From contig CALAQT010000401.1 in assembly GCA_937888775.1 (NCBI GenBank), positions 1 to 14,540 of the forward strand: a stretch of 14,540 bases of DNA. The letters run 5' to 3'. Below are positions 5,976 to 12,500 of this stretch, one piece after another (the first letter of the stretch is position 1; every line of letters begins with the position of its first letter). The position numbers and the translations under genes are program-made. The notes below the pieces were generated by a model. That model was given only the letters and a program-made list of their open reading frames with translations, was not told where the DNA came from and did no database searches. The DNA is from an uncultured Actinomycetes bacterium (lineage in GTDB: Bacteria > Actinomycetota > Thermoleophilia > Solirubrobacterales > Solirubrobacteraceae).

Positions 5976-7687
5976 GGTACGACATCGTGATAGTCGGCGG
6001 AGGCTCGGCCGGATGTGCGCTGGCCAACCGCCTGAGCGCGGACGGGTCGACCCGCGTGCTGGTGCTTGAGGCGGGCCGCCCGGACTACTCCTGGGACGTC
6101 TATATCCACATGCCCGCGGCGCTCTCGTTCCCGATCGGCAACCGGTTCTACGACTGGCGGTATGAGTCAGAACCCGAACCGCACATGAACGGCCGGCGCA
6201 TCTATCACGCTCGGGGCAAGGTGCTGGGGGGCTCTAGCTCGATCAACGGGATGATCTTCCAGCGCGGCAACCCGCTCGATTACGAGCGCTGGGCATCAGA
6301 CCCGGGTATGGAAGCATGGGATTACGCCCACTGCCTGCCGTACTTCAAGCGGATGGAGAACTGCATGGCGGGAGCAGACACCTGGCGCGGCGGCGCCGGC
6401 CCGCTCGTGCTGGAGCGCGGGCCGGCGACCAGCCCGCTGTTCGGGGCATTCTTCGACGCGGTCAAGCAGGCTGGATACCAGCTCACCGACGATGTCAATG
6501 GTTATCGCCAGGAGGGATTTGCGGCATTTGACCGCACGATCCGCAATGGGCGACGGTGGAGCGCCGCGCGCGCCTATCTGCACCCGGTGGCGGACCGTCC
6601 CAATCTGAAGGTCGACTGCCGGGCGTTGGTGACACGCGTGATGTTTGACGGCACGCGCGCGGTCGGGGTTGAGCTCGCCGAACGGGGGAATGTGCGGCGG
6701 ATCGACGCCGGTGAGGTGATCCTCTGTGGCGGCGCGATCAACTCGCCCCAGTTGCTGCAGCTGTCCGGCGTCGGCAACGCGGATGAGCTGCGCACGCTGG
6801 GGGTGGAGGTCGTGCACGACCTGCCGGCCGTCGGCGAAAACCTGCAGGACCACCTGGAGGTCTACGTCCAGTACGCCAGCAAGCTGCCCGTGTCGGTGGC
6901 CCCCGCGCTCAAATGGCGCAACCGGCCTCTGGTCGGGCTGCGCTGGCTGTTGGCCCGCAGCGGCCCTGGCGCCACCAACCATTTCGAGGCCGGCGGCTTC
7001 GTCCGCAGCAACTCGGACGTCGCCTACCCCAACCTCATGTTCCATTTCCTTCCGGTCGCGATCCGCTATGACGGGTCGGCCCCCCAGGGCCACGGATACC
7101 AGGTCCACGTCGGCCCGATGTACTCCGACGCCCGCGGCTCGGTGAAGATCATCTCAAGGGACCCGCACCGGCACCCAGCGCTTCGCTTCAACTATCTCTC
7201 CACCGCGCAGGACCGTCGCGAGTGGCTGGAGGCCGTCCGCTGCGCGCGGAACATCCTCGGCCAGCCGGCGTTCGATCGGTTCAACGCGGGCGAGCTGTCG
7301 CCGGGTACGGAGGTCAGCACCGACGAGCAGATCCTGGACTGGGTGGCCCGCGACGCGGAGACCGCGCTGCACCCCTCCTGCACATGCCGGATGGGGATGG
7401 GTGCGGACTCGGTGGTCGATCCCGCCACGATGAGGGTCCACGGCCTCGATGGACTCCGGGTCGTCGATGCCTCGGCGATGCCCTATGTGACCAATGGCAA
7501 CATATACGCGCCCGTAATGATGCTGGCCGAGAAGTCGGCTGACCTGATCGCCGGCAACACGCCGCTGGAGCCGATCGATGCCGAGTTCTTCCGGCAGACC
7601 GGAGCCGAGACCGATCTCGACACCGGGCGAGCCAACGGTGATGGCGATCTGACGCCACAGGGGACGGCTGACATAGGATTGGCGTGA
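5972..7687 (+). CDS. betA: Choline dehydrogenase, GMC oxidoreductase family
   Basis: This 571-residue FAD enzyme would oxidise choline to betaine aldehyde, the first step to the osmoprotectant glycine betaine, usually passing electrons to a membrane acceptor. The N-terminal FAD motif is VGGGSAG (about 9-14). GMC signature 1 is [19 protein letters not shown] near 81-99, and signature 2 is [15 protein letters not shown] near 254-268. The catalytic region has His467 in HPSCTCRMG and Asn508 in [13 protein letters not shown], both typical of BetA. Other GMC alcohol dehydrogenases share much of this, so the substrate is inferred. The GTG start overlaps the previous TGA, and the stop overlaps the next ATG. 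No betaine aldehyde dehydrogenase or BetI regulator is in view. Residues after about 540 are an acidic, variable tail. Confidence 0.85.
   Translation: MRYDIVIVGGGSAGCALANRLSADGSTRVLVLEAGRPDYSWDVYIHMPAALSFPIGNRFYDWRYESEPEPHMNGRRIYHARGKVLGGSSSINGMIFQRGNPLDYERWASDPGMEAWDYAHCLPYFKRMENCMAGADTWRGGAGPLVLERGPATSPLFGAFFDAVKQAGYQLTDDVNGYRQEGFAAFDRTIRNGRRWSAARAYLHPVADRPNLKVDCRALVTRVMFDGTRAVGVELAERGNVRRIDAGEVILCGGAINSPQLLQLSGVGNADELRTLGVEVVHDLPAVGENLQDHLEVYVQYASKLPVSVAPALKWRNRPLVGLRWLLARSGPGATNHFEAGGFVRSNSDVAYPNLMFHFLPVAIRYDGSAPQGHGYQVHVGPMYSDARGSVKIISRDPHRHPALRFNYLSTAQDRREWLEAVRCARNILGQPAFDRFNAGELSPGTEVSTDEQILDWVARDAETALHPSCTCRMGMGADSVVDPATMRVHGLDGLRVVDASAMPYVTNGNIYAPVMMLAEKSADLIAGNTPLEPIDAEFFRQTGAETDLDTGRANGDGDLTPQGTADIGLA
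7674..7679 (+). promoter_or_regulatory. -10 element TAGGAT inside the end of betA
   Basis: TAGGAT lies 7 bases before the ATG at 7687, the same geometry as the independent leaderless genes. It would let the glutaredoxin-like gene be transcribed separately from the operon, and it supports ATG 7687 over GTG 7684. Confidence 0.4.
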
Positions 7688-7974
7688 TGGTGCTCTATAC
7701 GTGCCCGGCCAGGACGCACGGCGCCAACGCGCCGATCGTCAAGCACCCCTGCGGTGTCGCCGCCCAAGCGCTCGATGAGGCCGGCTATCGCTACGAGGTC
7801 AAGGTCGTCGGAGGGTTCAAGAAGGTCCCCTTCAGCCGCCGCGGCAAGCGGCAGGAGATCCTGGAGCTCACCGGCCAGGAGGACGTTCCCGTGCTGATCA
7901 CCGACGATCGCTCGGTGGTCACCGGCACGGCGGCGATTCAGGCCTGGGCCAAGGCCAACGCGCACACCACCTGA
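7687..7974 (+). CDS. Glutaredoxin / GST N-terminal-like small protein
   Basis: This 95-residue single thioredoxin-fold protein starts MVLYTCPAR, where the Cys6-Pro pair sits at the usual glutaredoxin active-site position but without CxxC. A second cysteine is Cys22 (KHPCGVAAQAL). The helix AAQALDEAGYRYEVKVV, the cis-proline strand VPVLITDD and the closing helix TGTAAIQAWAKANA match GST N-terminal and glutaredoxin folds. A thiol-redox or glutathionylation-type role is plausible, but the substrate is unknown; most actinobacteria use mycothiol rather than glutathione. It overlaps the betA stop by one base. An internal -10 element may also allow independent expression. Confidence 0.75.
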   Translation: MVLYTCPARTHGANAPIVKHPCGVAAQALDEAGYRYEVKVVGGFKKVPFSRRGKRQEILELTGQEDVPVLITDDRSVVTGTAAIQAWAKANAHTT

Positions 7975-7996
7975 GTGGGTCGGGCGGCCGCCTGCC

Positions 7997-8002
7997 TACA
8001 CT
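7997..8002 (+). promoter_or_regulatory. -10 element TACACT, leaderless promoter
   Basis: TACACT lies 6 bases before the ATG at 8009, with no Shine-Dalgarno. The 34-base gap after the glutaredoxin-like gene is just long enough for this promoter. Confidence 0.6.
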
Positions 8003-8008
8003 GAGATC

Positions 8009-8350
8009 ATGCCCACAGGGTTCCTCACGCGCTCGATTGGCGCGGCCGCCGATCGCGTTCCCGGGTTGCGGCGGGTCCCGGTGTTCAAGCTGCTCGCCGC
8101 CGGCGAGGTGCTGCTGCTCGCTCGTGAGCACGTCAAAGGGCTGACGCCGAGTGAGCGCAGCCGGCTGATCGAGCTCGTGCGGATCGGTCGCGGACGCCCG
8201 AGCAAACTCTCACAGCCCGAGCGCCAGGAACTGACGGCATTGATCGCCAAGCTGGAGCCACGCCTGCTCGCCGGCGAGGCCGCGAACAAGCTGTCTCCGC
8301 TTCCGCTGCCTCGGAGCCTGGTGTACGGCTCCTCGCGCCCGCGCGCCTGA
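8009..8350 (+). CDS. Small basic helical protein of unknown function
   Basis: This 113-residue protein is one I do not assign to a named family. It is rich in Arg, Lys and Leu. Amphipathic helices are suggested at PVFKLLAAGEVLLLAREHVKG (described as two parts, PVFKLLAAGEVLLL and AREHVKG), LTPSERSRLIELVRIGRGRP and LSQPERQELTALIAKLEPRL. The two LT/LS-x-x-E-R segments look like a repeated helical hairpin: TPSERSRLIELV and SQPERQELTALI. A basic C-terminus ends SSRPRA. There are no cysteines or membrane segments. Protein or nucleic-acid binding is possible but not shown. The start is fixed by the leaderless -10 element. Confidence 0.7.
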   Translation: MPTGFLTRSIGAAADRVPGLRRVPVFKLLAAGEVLLLAREHVKGLTPSERSRLIELVRIGRGRPSKLSQPERQELTALIAKLEPRLLAGEAANKLSPLPLPRSLVYGSSRPRA

Positions 8351-8545
8351 CCCGGTACGGAGTCCCGGAGCGGGCGAGGATCCGGGCTTCTCAGCCTGTC
8401 GCAGGAGCGTTCGTCTCATGGGCCATCGGACTCTCTCCTGTCGGGGCTTTGCGATTAGCCGATCTGCGGCCGGCCCAAGCCCCGGTTTGGACTCCCGACG
8501 GCGGGGTGGCCTCCGCGCTGCGGGAGGTGCCCGCCGCACCTGTGC

Positions 8546-8551
8546 AAGGAT
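8546..8551 (+). promoter_or_regulatory. -10 candidate AAGGAT before the DUF1905-like pseudogene
   Basis: AAGGAT lies 6 bases before the ATG at 8558. It deviates from TANNNT in the first base, but the spacing matches. The remainder of the 8351-8557 gap is GC-rich; I see only a weak CCCGG/CCGGG inverted pair (8351-8355 with 8382-8386) and no gene. Confidence 0.3.
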
Positions 8552-8557
8552 GCGCGG

Positions 8558-9018
8558 ATGGGCTCGATCCGGATGACCGCCACCCTCGTGACGCGTGGCC
8601 CGGCGGCCGCCGTGGTCCTCGACGAAGCGACCGTCGAGAAGGTGGGGGAGGGGGCCAAGCGGTTCCCGTGGTCGCCACCGTCAACGGTCACACCTGGCGC
8701 ACCAGCATCACCCGGATGGGGGGCGAATTCCTGCTCGGGCTCAGCCGCGCCGTTCGCCAAGAGGCCGGCGTCGAGGCCGGCGACACGGTGAAGGTGCAAC
8801 TGGCCCTTGACGAAGCGCCCCGCGAGGTCGAGGTTCACGCAGCCCTGACCGCCGCGCTGGAGGGCGATCCGCAGGCCCGAGCAGCGTTTGAGGCGCTGGC
8901 ATACGCCCACCGCAAGGAGTACGCGCGCTGGGTCGACGAGGCCAGGCGCGAGGAGACCCGCACGCGGCGGGTCGCCCAGGCGCTCGAGATGCTCCGCGAG
9001 GGCAAGACGCGCGCCTAG
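8558..9018 (+). pseudogene. DUF1905/YdeI-type protein gene with a frameshift
   Basis: Two reading frames together give one family member. The first, from ATG 8558, encodes MTATLVTRGPAAAVVLDEA and then TVEKVGEGAKRF. From about 8665 the homology continues one frame back as PVVATVNGHTWRTSITRMGG, EFLLGLSRAVRQEAGVEAGD, VKVQLALDEAPREVEVH and a C-terminal helical part FEALAYAHRKEYARWVDEA...REETRTRRVAQALEML. The first half is a DUF1905 beta barrel; the second is the OmdA/YdeI-like bacteriocin-protection helix region. A single lost base, for example one C in the TTCCC run at 8663-8667 or one G in the adjacent G-runs, explains the shift. It may be a true mutation or a homopolymer read error. An annotation calling only 8449-9018 would have a false N-terminus. 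Confidence 0.75.
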
Positions 9019-9065
9019 AGAGCTTGGCCGGTGCCGGTGGACCTCGTCCCCACGTACGACCCGCC

Positions 9066-9071
9066 TAAACT
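9066..9071 (+). promoter_or_regulatory. -10 element TAAACT, leaderless promoter
   Basis: TAAACT lies 8 bases before the ATG at 9080, with no Shine-Dalgarno. Confidence 0.5.
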
Positions 9072-9079
9072 GATCTGTC

Positions 9080-9394
9080 ATGAGTTTCCTGCGCGGCGTG
9101 GACGACTCCCAGCCGGGACGTCCGGATCCGATCACGCGCGTCGAGGAGGAGCGACGCCTCGCCCACGCTGGACGGCTGGCGAGCGGGACGCTGGCGTGCG
9201 CTCGTTGTGACGCCCCCGTTGCGCTGGGCGCCGGCTCACTGTCACTGACCGACGCGCTTACGTGCCCGTTCTGCTCAAACCGAGGTCCGGTGCGCGATTT
9301 CCTGTCCCTGGCGGTGCCGACCCGACCGGCACGGGTCGAGGTGCGGGTTAGGTTCAAGAGAGTTCGCGTCGCGCGGGACTCACTAGGCGCTTAG
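9080..9394 (+). CDS. Small zinc-ribbon protein
   Basis: This 104-residue protein has two CxxC knuckles: CARC (Cys40, Cys43) and CPFC (Cys62, Cys65). They are 18 residues apart and most likely bind one structural zinc. The N-terminal third is acidic and contains a short helix RVEEERRLAHAGRLASG. After the ribbon comes a basic, beta-prone tail VEVRVRFKRVRVARDSLGA. The length and layout suggest a small regulatory or nucleic-acid-binding protein, but no family name is assigned. The ATG follows a -10 element by 8 bases. The stop overlaps by 12 bases the end of the DoxX remnant on the opposite strand. Confidence 0.75.
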   Translation: MSFLRGVDDSQPGRPDPITRVEEERRLAHAGRLASGTLACARCDAPVALGAGSLSLTDALTCPFCSNRGPVRDFLSLAVPTRPARVEVRVRFKRVRVARDSLGA

Positions 9395-9640
9395 CGCTCG
9401 GACGAGCAGGAAGATCAAGGCCACGAGCAGCATGGGGGCGAGCGTCAGGCTCGGGATCACGTCGCCGTGACCGATGCCCGAGGCGCCGATCGCAACGGCC
9501 ATCGTGACGGCGAGGAGCGCCGCCACCGGAGCCACGAGCAGCCTTAGCGCCAGGAGCACGCCGCCGGCGATCTCCAGCACACCGGCAAAGATCTCAAGCG
9601 TCGCCGGCCACGGCAGCCCGAACGCGCGGAAGGCGCAGTT
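9383..9640 (-). pseudogene. DoxX-like membrane protein, N-terminally truncated
   Basis: The open frame resembles the C-terminal two thirds of DoxX-family proteins: FRAFGLPWPATLEIFAGVLE, then IAGGVLLALRLLVAPVAALL, AVTMAVAIGASG, and a last membrane segment LTLAPMLLVALIFLLVRALSA. Family members usually have about 120-150 residues and four membrane helices. Here the first helix and the GxxHG-type N-terminal region are missing. No ATG, GTG or TTG is in frame ahead of FRAFG; the only usable start is GTG at 9580, inside the homologous region (65 residues). The next gene upstream ends at 9698, so the missing part is deleted rather than frameshifted. Confidence 0.6.
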
Positions 9641-9697
9641 CCCAGCCTGAGGTCCAGGTCGATGGCGCGCTGGCGCGGAGTCCAGGGTCGGAGTCAG

Positions 9698-10609
9698 CTA
9701 GGAGGCCGGGCCCCGGCCAAGCCTGACTCCGGCGCGTTCGGCGATCAGGCGCGCGCCGAGCAGCTCTCCATCCACGTCGCCGTAGTGGGCGAGCGCCCGG
9801 CGATGCAGGTCGCTCACCAGTCCGGCCAGCTCGAGCGGAACCTCCAGCTCGTCGCCCAGACTGAGCACGGACGAGAGCTCCTCACAGCACCTCGCCAGCG
9901 AGAACGAGGTCAGATCATCGCCGTCCAGCAGCGCTTGCGCACCCTCGGTCACGAAGCGACTCGCGGCGGCGCTCTCGCCAACGGCGGCGAGCAGCGTCTC
10001 CAGATCGAGGCCGGTCCGCCGGGCGAGGGTCAGCGCCTCAGCCATGGCCACGGCCTGGCCAAACCAGAGCAGATTCACGAGCAGCTTGACCGTGTAGCCG
10101 CTGCCGGGCGGCCCGACGTGGACGATCCGGTCGGCCATTGCGGCCAGGAGGTCGCGCTGAGCCTGCAGATCGGCGGCGTCGGCCCCCACGAAGGTGAGCA
10201 GGCCGCCGCGGCGGGCTGCGTCGGGCCCGCCGCCGACCGGGGCATCGAGCACTCGCACCCCGCGGGGGCCGGCCGTCGCGGCGACCGACCGCGCCACGCC
10301 AGGCGACGCCGTGCTCATGTCGATCCAGGTCGCGCCTGCCGCCAGGCCCCCGCAGACCTCGCCGATCACCGAGGCGACCTCCTGCGGTCCAGGCAGCATG
10401 GTGATCATCACGTCGGCGCCGTCGGCTGCCGCTCGGACGCTCGGAGCCCAGCGGGCGCCGGCCGCGATCACTTGACCGGCCAACTCCTCTCGCGCATCGG
10501 TAGCCGTGATCGGCCGGCCCGATTCGGACAGCCGCGCGCACATGGCCATCCCCATCCGGCCGAGTCCCACGAACCCGATTCGCCGCTCGGTGATTGACGC
10601 GTCTGGCAT
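9698..10609 (-). CDS. NAD(P)-dependent beta-hydroxyacid dehydrogenase
   Basis: This 303-residue enzyme belongs to the 3-hydroxyisobutyrate dehydrogenase family, which oxidises beta-hydroxyacids or reduces the corresponding semialdehydes. The N-terminal Rossmann motif GFVGLGRMGMAMCARL is intact. The substrate-binding signature appears as DAPVGGGPDAARRGGLLTF, with the catalytic lysine in GPPGSGYTVKLLVN (Lys about 175) and the Asn four residues on. The substrate is not predictable from sequence alone; some relatives reduce imines or succinic semialdehyde. Two adjacent ATGs (10612 and 10609) are possible. The second is chosen because a -10-like CATGAT ends 6 bases before it. It is divergent from the PRC-barrel gene, with the DoxX remnant downstream on the same strand. 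Confidence 0.9.
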   Translation of the reverse strand: MPDASITERRIGFVGLGRMGMAMCARLSESGRPITATDAREELAGQVIAAGARWAPSVRAAADGADVMITMLPGPQEVASVIGEVCGGLAAGATWIDMSTASPGVARSVAATAGPRGVRVLDAPVGGGPDAARRGGLLTFVGADAADLQAQRDLLAAMADRIVHVGPPGSGYTVKLLVNLLWFGQAVAMAEALTLARRTGLDLETLLAAVGESAAASRFVTEGAQALLDGDDLTSFSLARCCEELSSVLSLGDELEVPLELAGLVSDLHRRALAHYGDVDGELLGARLIAERAGVRLGRGPAS

Positions 10610-10615
10610 CATCGA

Positions 10616-10621
10616 ATCATG
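10616..10621 (-). promoter_or_regulatory. -10 candidate CATGAT for the dehydrogenase
   Basis: On the minus strand CATGAT ends 6 bases before the ATG at 10609. It differs from TANNNT at the first base, like the CATACT at 2111. Confidence 0.35.
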
Positions 10622-10685
10622 GCGTGGATTTGGGCGCTGGGCCCGCCGACGGTGATCACGGCCGCTTAGGAACGCGGCACGCGGG

Positions 10686-10691
10686 TAGATT
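10686..10691 (+). promoter_or_regulatory. -10 element TAGATT, leaderless promoter
   Basis: TAGATT lies 6 bases before the ATG at 10698. No Shine-Dalgarno is present. Together with the element at 10616-10621 it makes a compact divergent promoter region. Confidence 0.6.
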
Positions 10692-10697
10692 CAGTTC

Positions 10698-11255
10698 ATG
10701 GCGAACGTGGAGCAGATCGAGGATTGGCTGGGCCAGCAGGTGCTCGACGTCGACGGAGAGAAGCTCGGCAGGCTCGACGAGGTCTACTACGACCTTGATA
10801 GCGGCGATCCGGTGTTCGTGGCGGTCAAGAGCGGACTGCTGGGTCGCCACTCGCAGTTGGTTCCTGTCGGCGGGGCGACCGTCGGCCGCGACCACTTCCG
10901 CGTTGCCTACAAGAAGGAGCTGATCGATCAGGCCGAGGAGAACTCCGGCGACGCGTCGGTTGGCGATGAGGATGTGCGACGGCTGGCCGCGACCTACGGC
11001 GTCGACCTCTCGGGCTACCGGGAGCTTCGCAGCGGCACTGACCTGCAACAGCGACGGGCCGAGGCGCAAGCCGCCCGGCAGCGGGCCGACGAGTTGGCCC
11101 GCGAAGCCGAGGATAAGATCGCCCAGCACGAGAACGCCAAGCAGCAGGCTCAGGGCGCCAGCGACGATGCCGATCTCGCCGAGCGTGAGGCCGAGCGGGC
11201 GCGCCGGGCAGCGATCGAAGCCCGCCAGGAGGCCGCCAGGTACGACGCCGGGTAG
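10698..11255 (+). CDS. PRC-barrel domain protein with coiled-coil tail
   Basis: This is a 185-residue protein. Residues 1-80 form a PRC-barrel: WLGQQVLDVDGEKLGRLDEV, YYDLDSGDPVFVAVKSGLLG and QLVPVGGATVGRDHFRVAYK. The PRC-barrel is a small beta fold found in RimM and photosynthetic reaction centre H subunits, and in many stress-related bacterial proteins. Residues 82-110 form a linker (DVRRLAATYGVDLSGYRE). Residues about 115-182 are an Ala/Glu/Arg-rich, highly charged coiled coil (AEAQAARQRADELAREAED and following). Cytosolic scaffolding or RNA-associated roles are possible but unproven. There are no cysteines and no signal peptide. The start is fixed by the -10 element 6 bases upstream. Confidence 0.85.
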   Translation: MANVEQIEDWLGQQVLDVDGEKLGRLDEVYYDLDSGDPVFVAVKSGLLGRHSQLVPVGGATVGRDHFRVAYKKELIDQAEENSGDASVGDEDVRRLAATYGVDLSGYRELRSGTDLQQRRAEAQAARQRADELAREAEDKIAQHENAKQQAQGASDDADLAEREAERARRAAIEARQEAARYDAG

Positions 11256-11285
11256 CGGGGCGGCACGTCGTGCTGGGCATCCCGT

Positions 11286-11300
11286 CCGTCAGCTTGACGG
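11286..11300. terminator. Hairpin between convergent genes
   Basis: CCGTCA and TGACGG form a perfect 6-bp stem with a 3-base GCT loop, followed on the plus strand by the pyrimidine run TCTTCT. It lies 30 bases after the PRC-barrel stop and 27 bases beyond the metallopeptidase stop. This position suits a bidirectional terminator, although the T-run is weak. Confidence 0.55.
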
Positions 11301-11327
11301 TCTTCTACCGGGACGTAAGCAAGCAGC

Positions 11328-12341
11328 TCAGGCTGGCGCCGGGGCCGGCATCTGCATCCGCTCGTGTATGAAGGCGAGCTTGTCGATCACCGGCGCGGCC
11401 AGCGTGAACGGATACAGGTCGCCGCGGCCCATGCTGCGGTTGACGGCGTTGAGCGCGTAGGTGAGCGGCAGCCAGTTCTCCAGTACCTCGTCGAACGCCC
11501 GCCTGCCGGACTCAGGCCGGGGGGTCGCATTGAGCGTCCGGTCGAAGTTGGTCGCGAGCGGGCCGTTGACCTGGAGTCCGAATTCGGCCGCGGTCTGAAG
11601 CGTGTCCCGGATGTGCAGGTAGTGGGCGAAGGTCTCAGCCCAGTCCTCCCACGGGTGCATGGTCGCGTAGGCGCTCACGTGGCGCTGTGGCCAATTGTCC
11701 GGCGGCCCCTGCTCGTAATGGCGCTCGAGCGCGGTCTCATAGTCCTCGCGCTCGTCGCCGAACAGAGCGCGGCAGGCGTCCCAGGCCTCGTCGCCGGTCA
11801 CCAGCAGCGGTTGGAAGTAGTGCCCGAGCTCGTGACGGAAGTGGCCGAGCATCGTGCGATAGGGCTCGCCCAGCTCGGCGCGGCGCGCCTCACGGCGCGC
11901 GTCGTCGGACTCGGCCAGATCGATCGTGATCACGCCGTCGGCATGACCGGTGGCCACCCGCTCGTGCTCGCTGGATAGCAGGTCGAAGGCCAGTGATCCA
12001 GGCTCCACCCTGGGCAGCTCCAGATCGAGCAGTTGCGCGATCGCGCGGCGCTTGGCGCCCTCGGCGGTCGCGAAGGCGGCCAGTCCCGCGGCGTCGCCAT
12101 CGTTGGGCCGCGTGCGGGTCAGGCGGCAGGAGCGGCACAGATCACCGGGTCGGGAGGTCATCCAGTTGCAGCCGGCCAGCTTCTTGTTGGCGCAGTCAAA
12201 CAGCTCAGCGGCGCGCTCGCCCTCCAGCGCCACGAGCTCCATCCGCTGGGGATCGAAGCCCAGCGGCGTCGAACAGTTCAAGCACAGGCTGTTCTCGAAG
12301 AAGACCAGGCCGCCGCAGTGGCCGCAGGCAAAGGAGCGCAC
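11328..12341 (-). CDS. Zinc-ribbon HExxH putative metallopeptidase
   Basis: This 337-residue protein matches the putative zinc-binding metallopeptidase family with an N-terminal zinc ribbon (COG4307-like). Residues 6-23 hold two CxxC knuckles (CGHC and CLNC). Further cysteines at about 50, 58, 69 and 72 (CANKKLAGC, CRSC) form a second metal site. The zincin motif is HELGH at 170-174 in FRHELGHYFQ, followed by WEDWAETFAHYLHI, likely supplying the third ligand or helix. The family is common near stress or secretion genes, but its substrate is unknown. GTG 12341 is chosen: family proteins begin right before the first CxxC, and a -10 element TAGTGT ends 7 bases upstream. The longer GTG 12359 start would place the promoter inside the gene. 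Confidence 0.85.
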   Translation of the reverse strand: MRSFACGHCGGLVFFENSLCLNCSTPLGFDPQRMELVALEGERAAELFDCANKKLAGCNWMTSRPGDLCRSCRLTRTRPNDGDAAGLAAFATAEGAKRRAIAQLLDLELPRVEPGSLAFDLLSSEHERVATGHADGVITIDLAESDDARREARRAELGEPYRTMLGHFRHELGHYFQPLLVTGDEAWDACRALFGDEREDYETALERHYEQGPPDNWPQRHVSAYATMHPWEDWAETFAHYLHIRDTLQTAAEFGLQVNGPLATNFDRTLNATPRPESGRRAFDEVLENWLPLTYALNAVNRSMGRGDLYPFTLAAPVIDKLAFIHERMQMPAPAPA

Positions 12342-12348
12342 GATCCTC

Positions 12349-12354
12349 ACACTA
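12349..12354 (-). promoter_or_regulatory. -10 element TAGTGT, leaderless promoter of the metallopeptidase
   Basis: On the minus strand TAGTGT ends 7 bases before the GTG at 12341, the same geometry as the other leaderless genes. It argues against the upstream in-frame GTG at 12359. Confidence 0.5.
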
Positions 12355-12393
12355 TCCACCCGTTCTAGCAGGACCGCCCCCGCCCGGCGCCGA

Positions 12394-12399
12394 TATGGT
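12394..12399 (+). promoter_or_regulatory. -10 element TATGGT of the candidate small RNA
   Basis: TATGGT is followed 6 bases later by the predicted RNA 5' end (about 12406). No reading frame starts at the usual distance, unlike at the protein genes, which suits a non-coding transcript. Confidence 0.4.
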
Positions 12400-12405
12400 G
12401 CGCCG

Positions 12406-12500
12406 ACCGTCTAGCCGGGGAAGCCGACGCCGGGAAGGGCAGCAACCGCCGCGCCGGCAAGCTGCCGAGCTGGGTCAGGACCGAAATCAGCAGCCGGCGC
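12406..12500 (+). ncRNA. ffs: Candidate SRP-like small RNA (4.5S/scRNA type)
   Basis: This gene-free stretch contains the two halves of the SRP RNA domain IV signature: GGTCAGG at 12473-12479 and AGCAGCC at 12489-12495, enclosing a CC-GAAA sequence. Canonical bacterial SRP RNA has GGUCAGG-NCC-GGAA-GGN-AGCAGCC; here the enclosed piece is 9 rather than 10 bases and the apical stem is not canonical, so it is degenerate or divergent. Flanking pairs are GAGC/GCTC (12467-12470 with 12499-12502), CTGG/CCGG (12470-12473 with 12494-12497), GGCAGC/GCTGCC (12438-12443 with 12461-12466), and an alternative perfect 8-bp pair GCGCCGGC/GCCGGCGC (12451-12458 with 12493-12500). A 5' CTAG-CCGGGGA motif recalls the start of long SRP RNAs. 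The ends are approximate. It could instead be an unrelated structured intergenic region or the terminator of the MOSC gene. Confidence 0.45.

Noticed and set aside
8391..8557. Open frames on both strands in the gap before the DUF1905-like gene
   Set aside because: The translations are low-complexity Pro/Arg/Ser sequences without a start signal or any recognisable family.
8644..8668. Programmed -1 frameshift in the DUF1905-like gene
   Set aside because: The G and C runs do not make a slippery heptamer in the zero frame that keeps codon pairing after slippage. A one-base loss or sequencing error is simpler.
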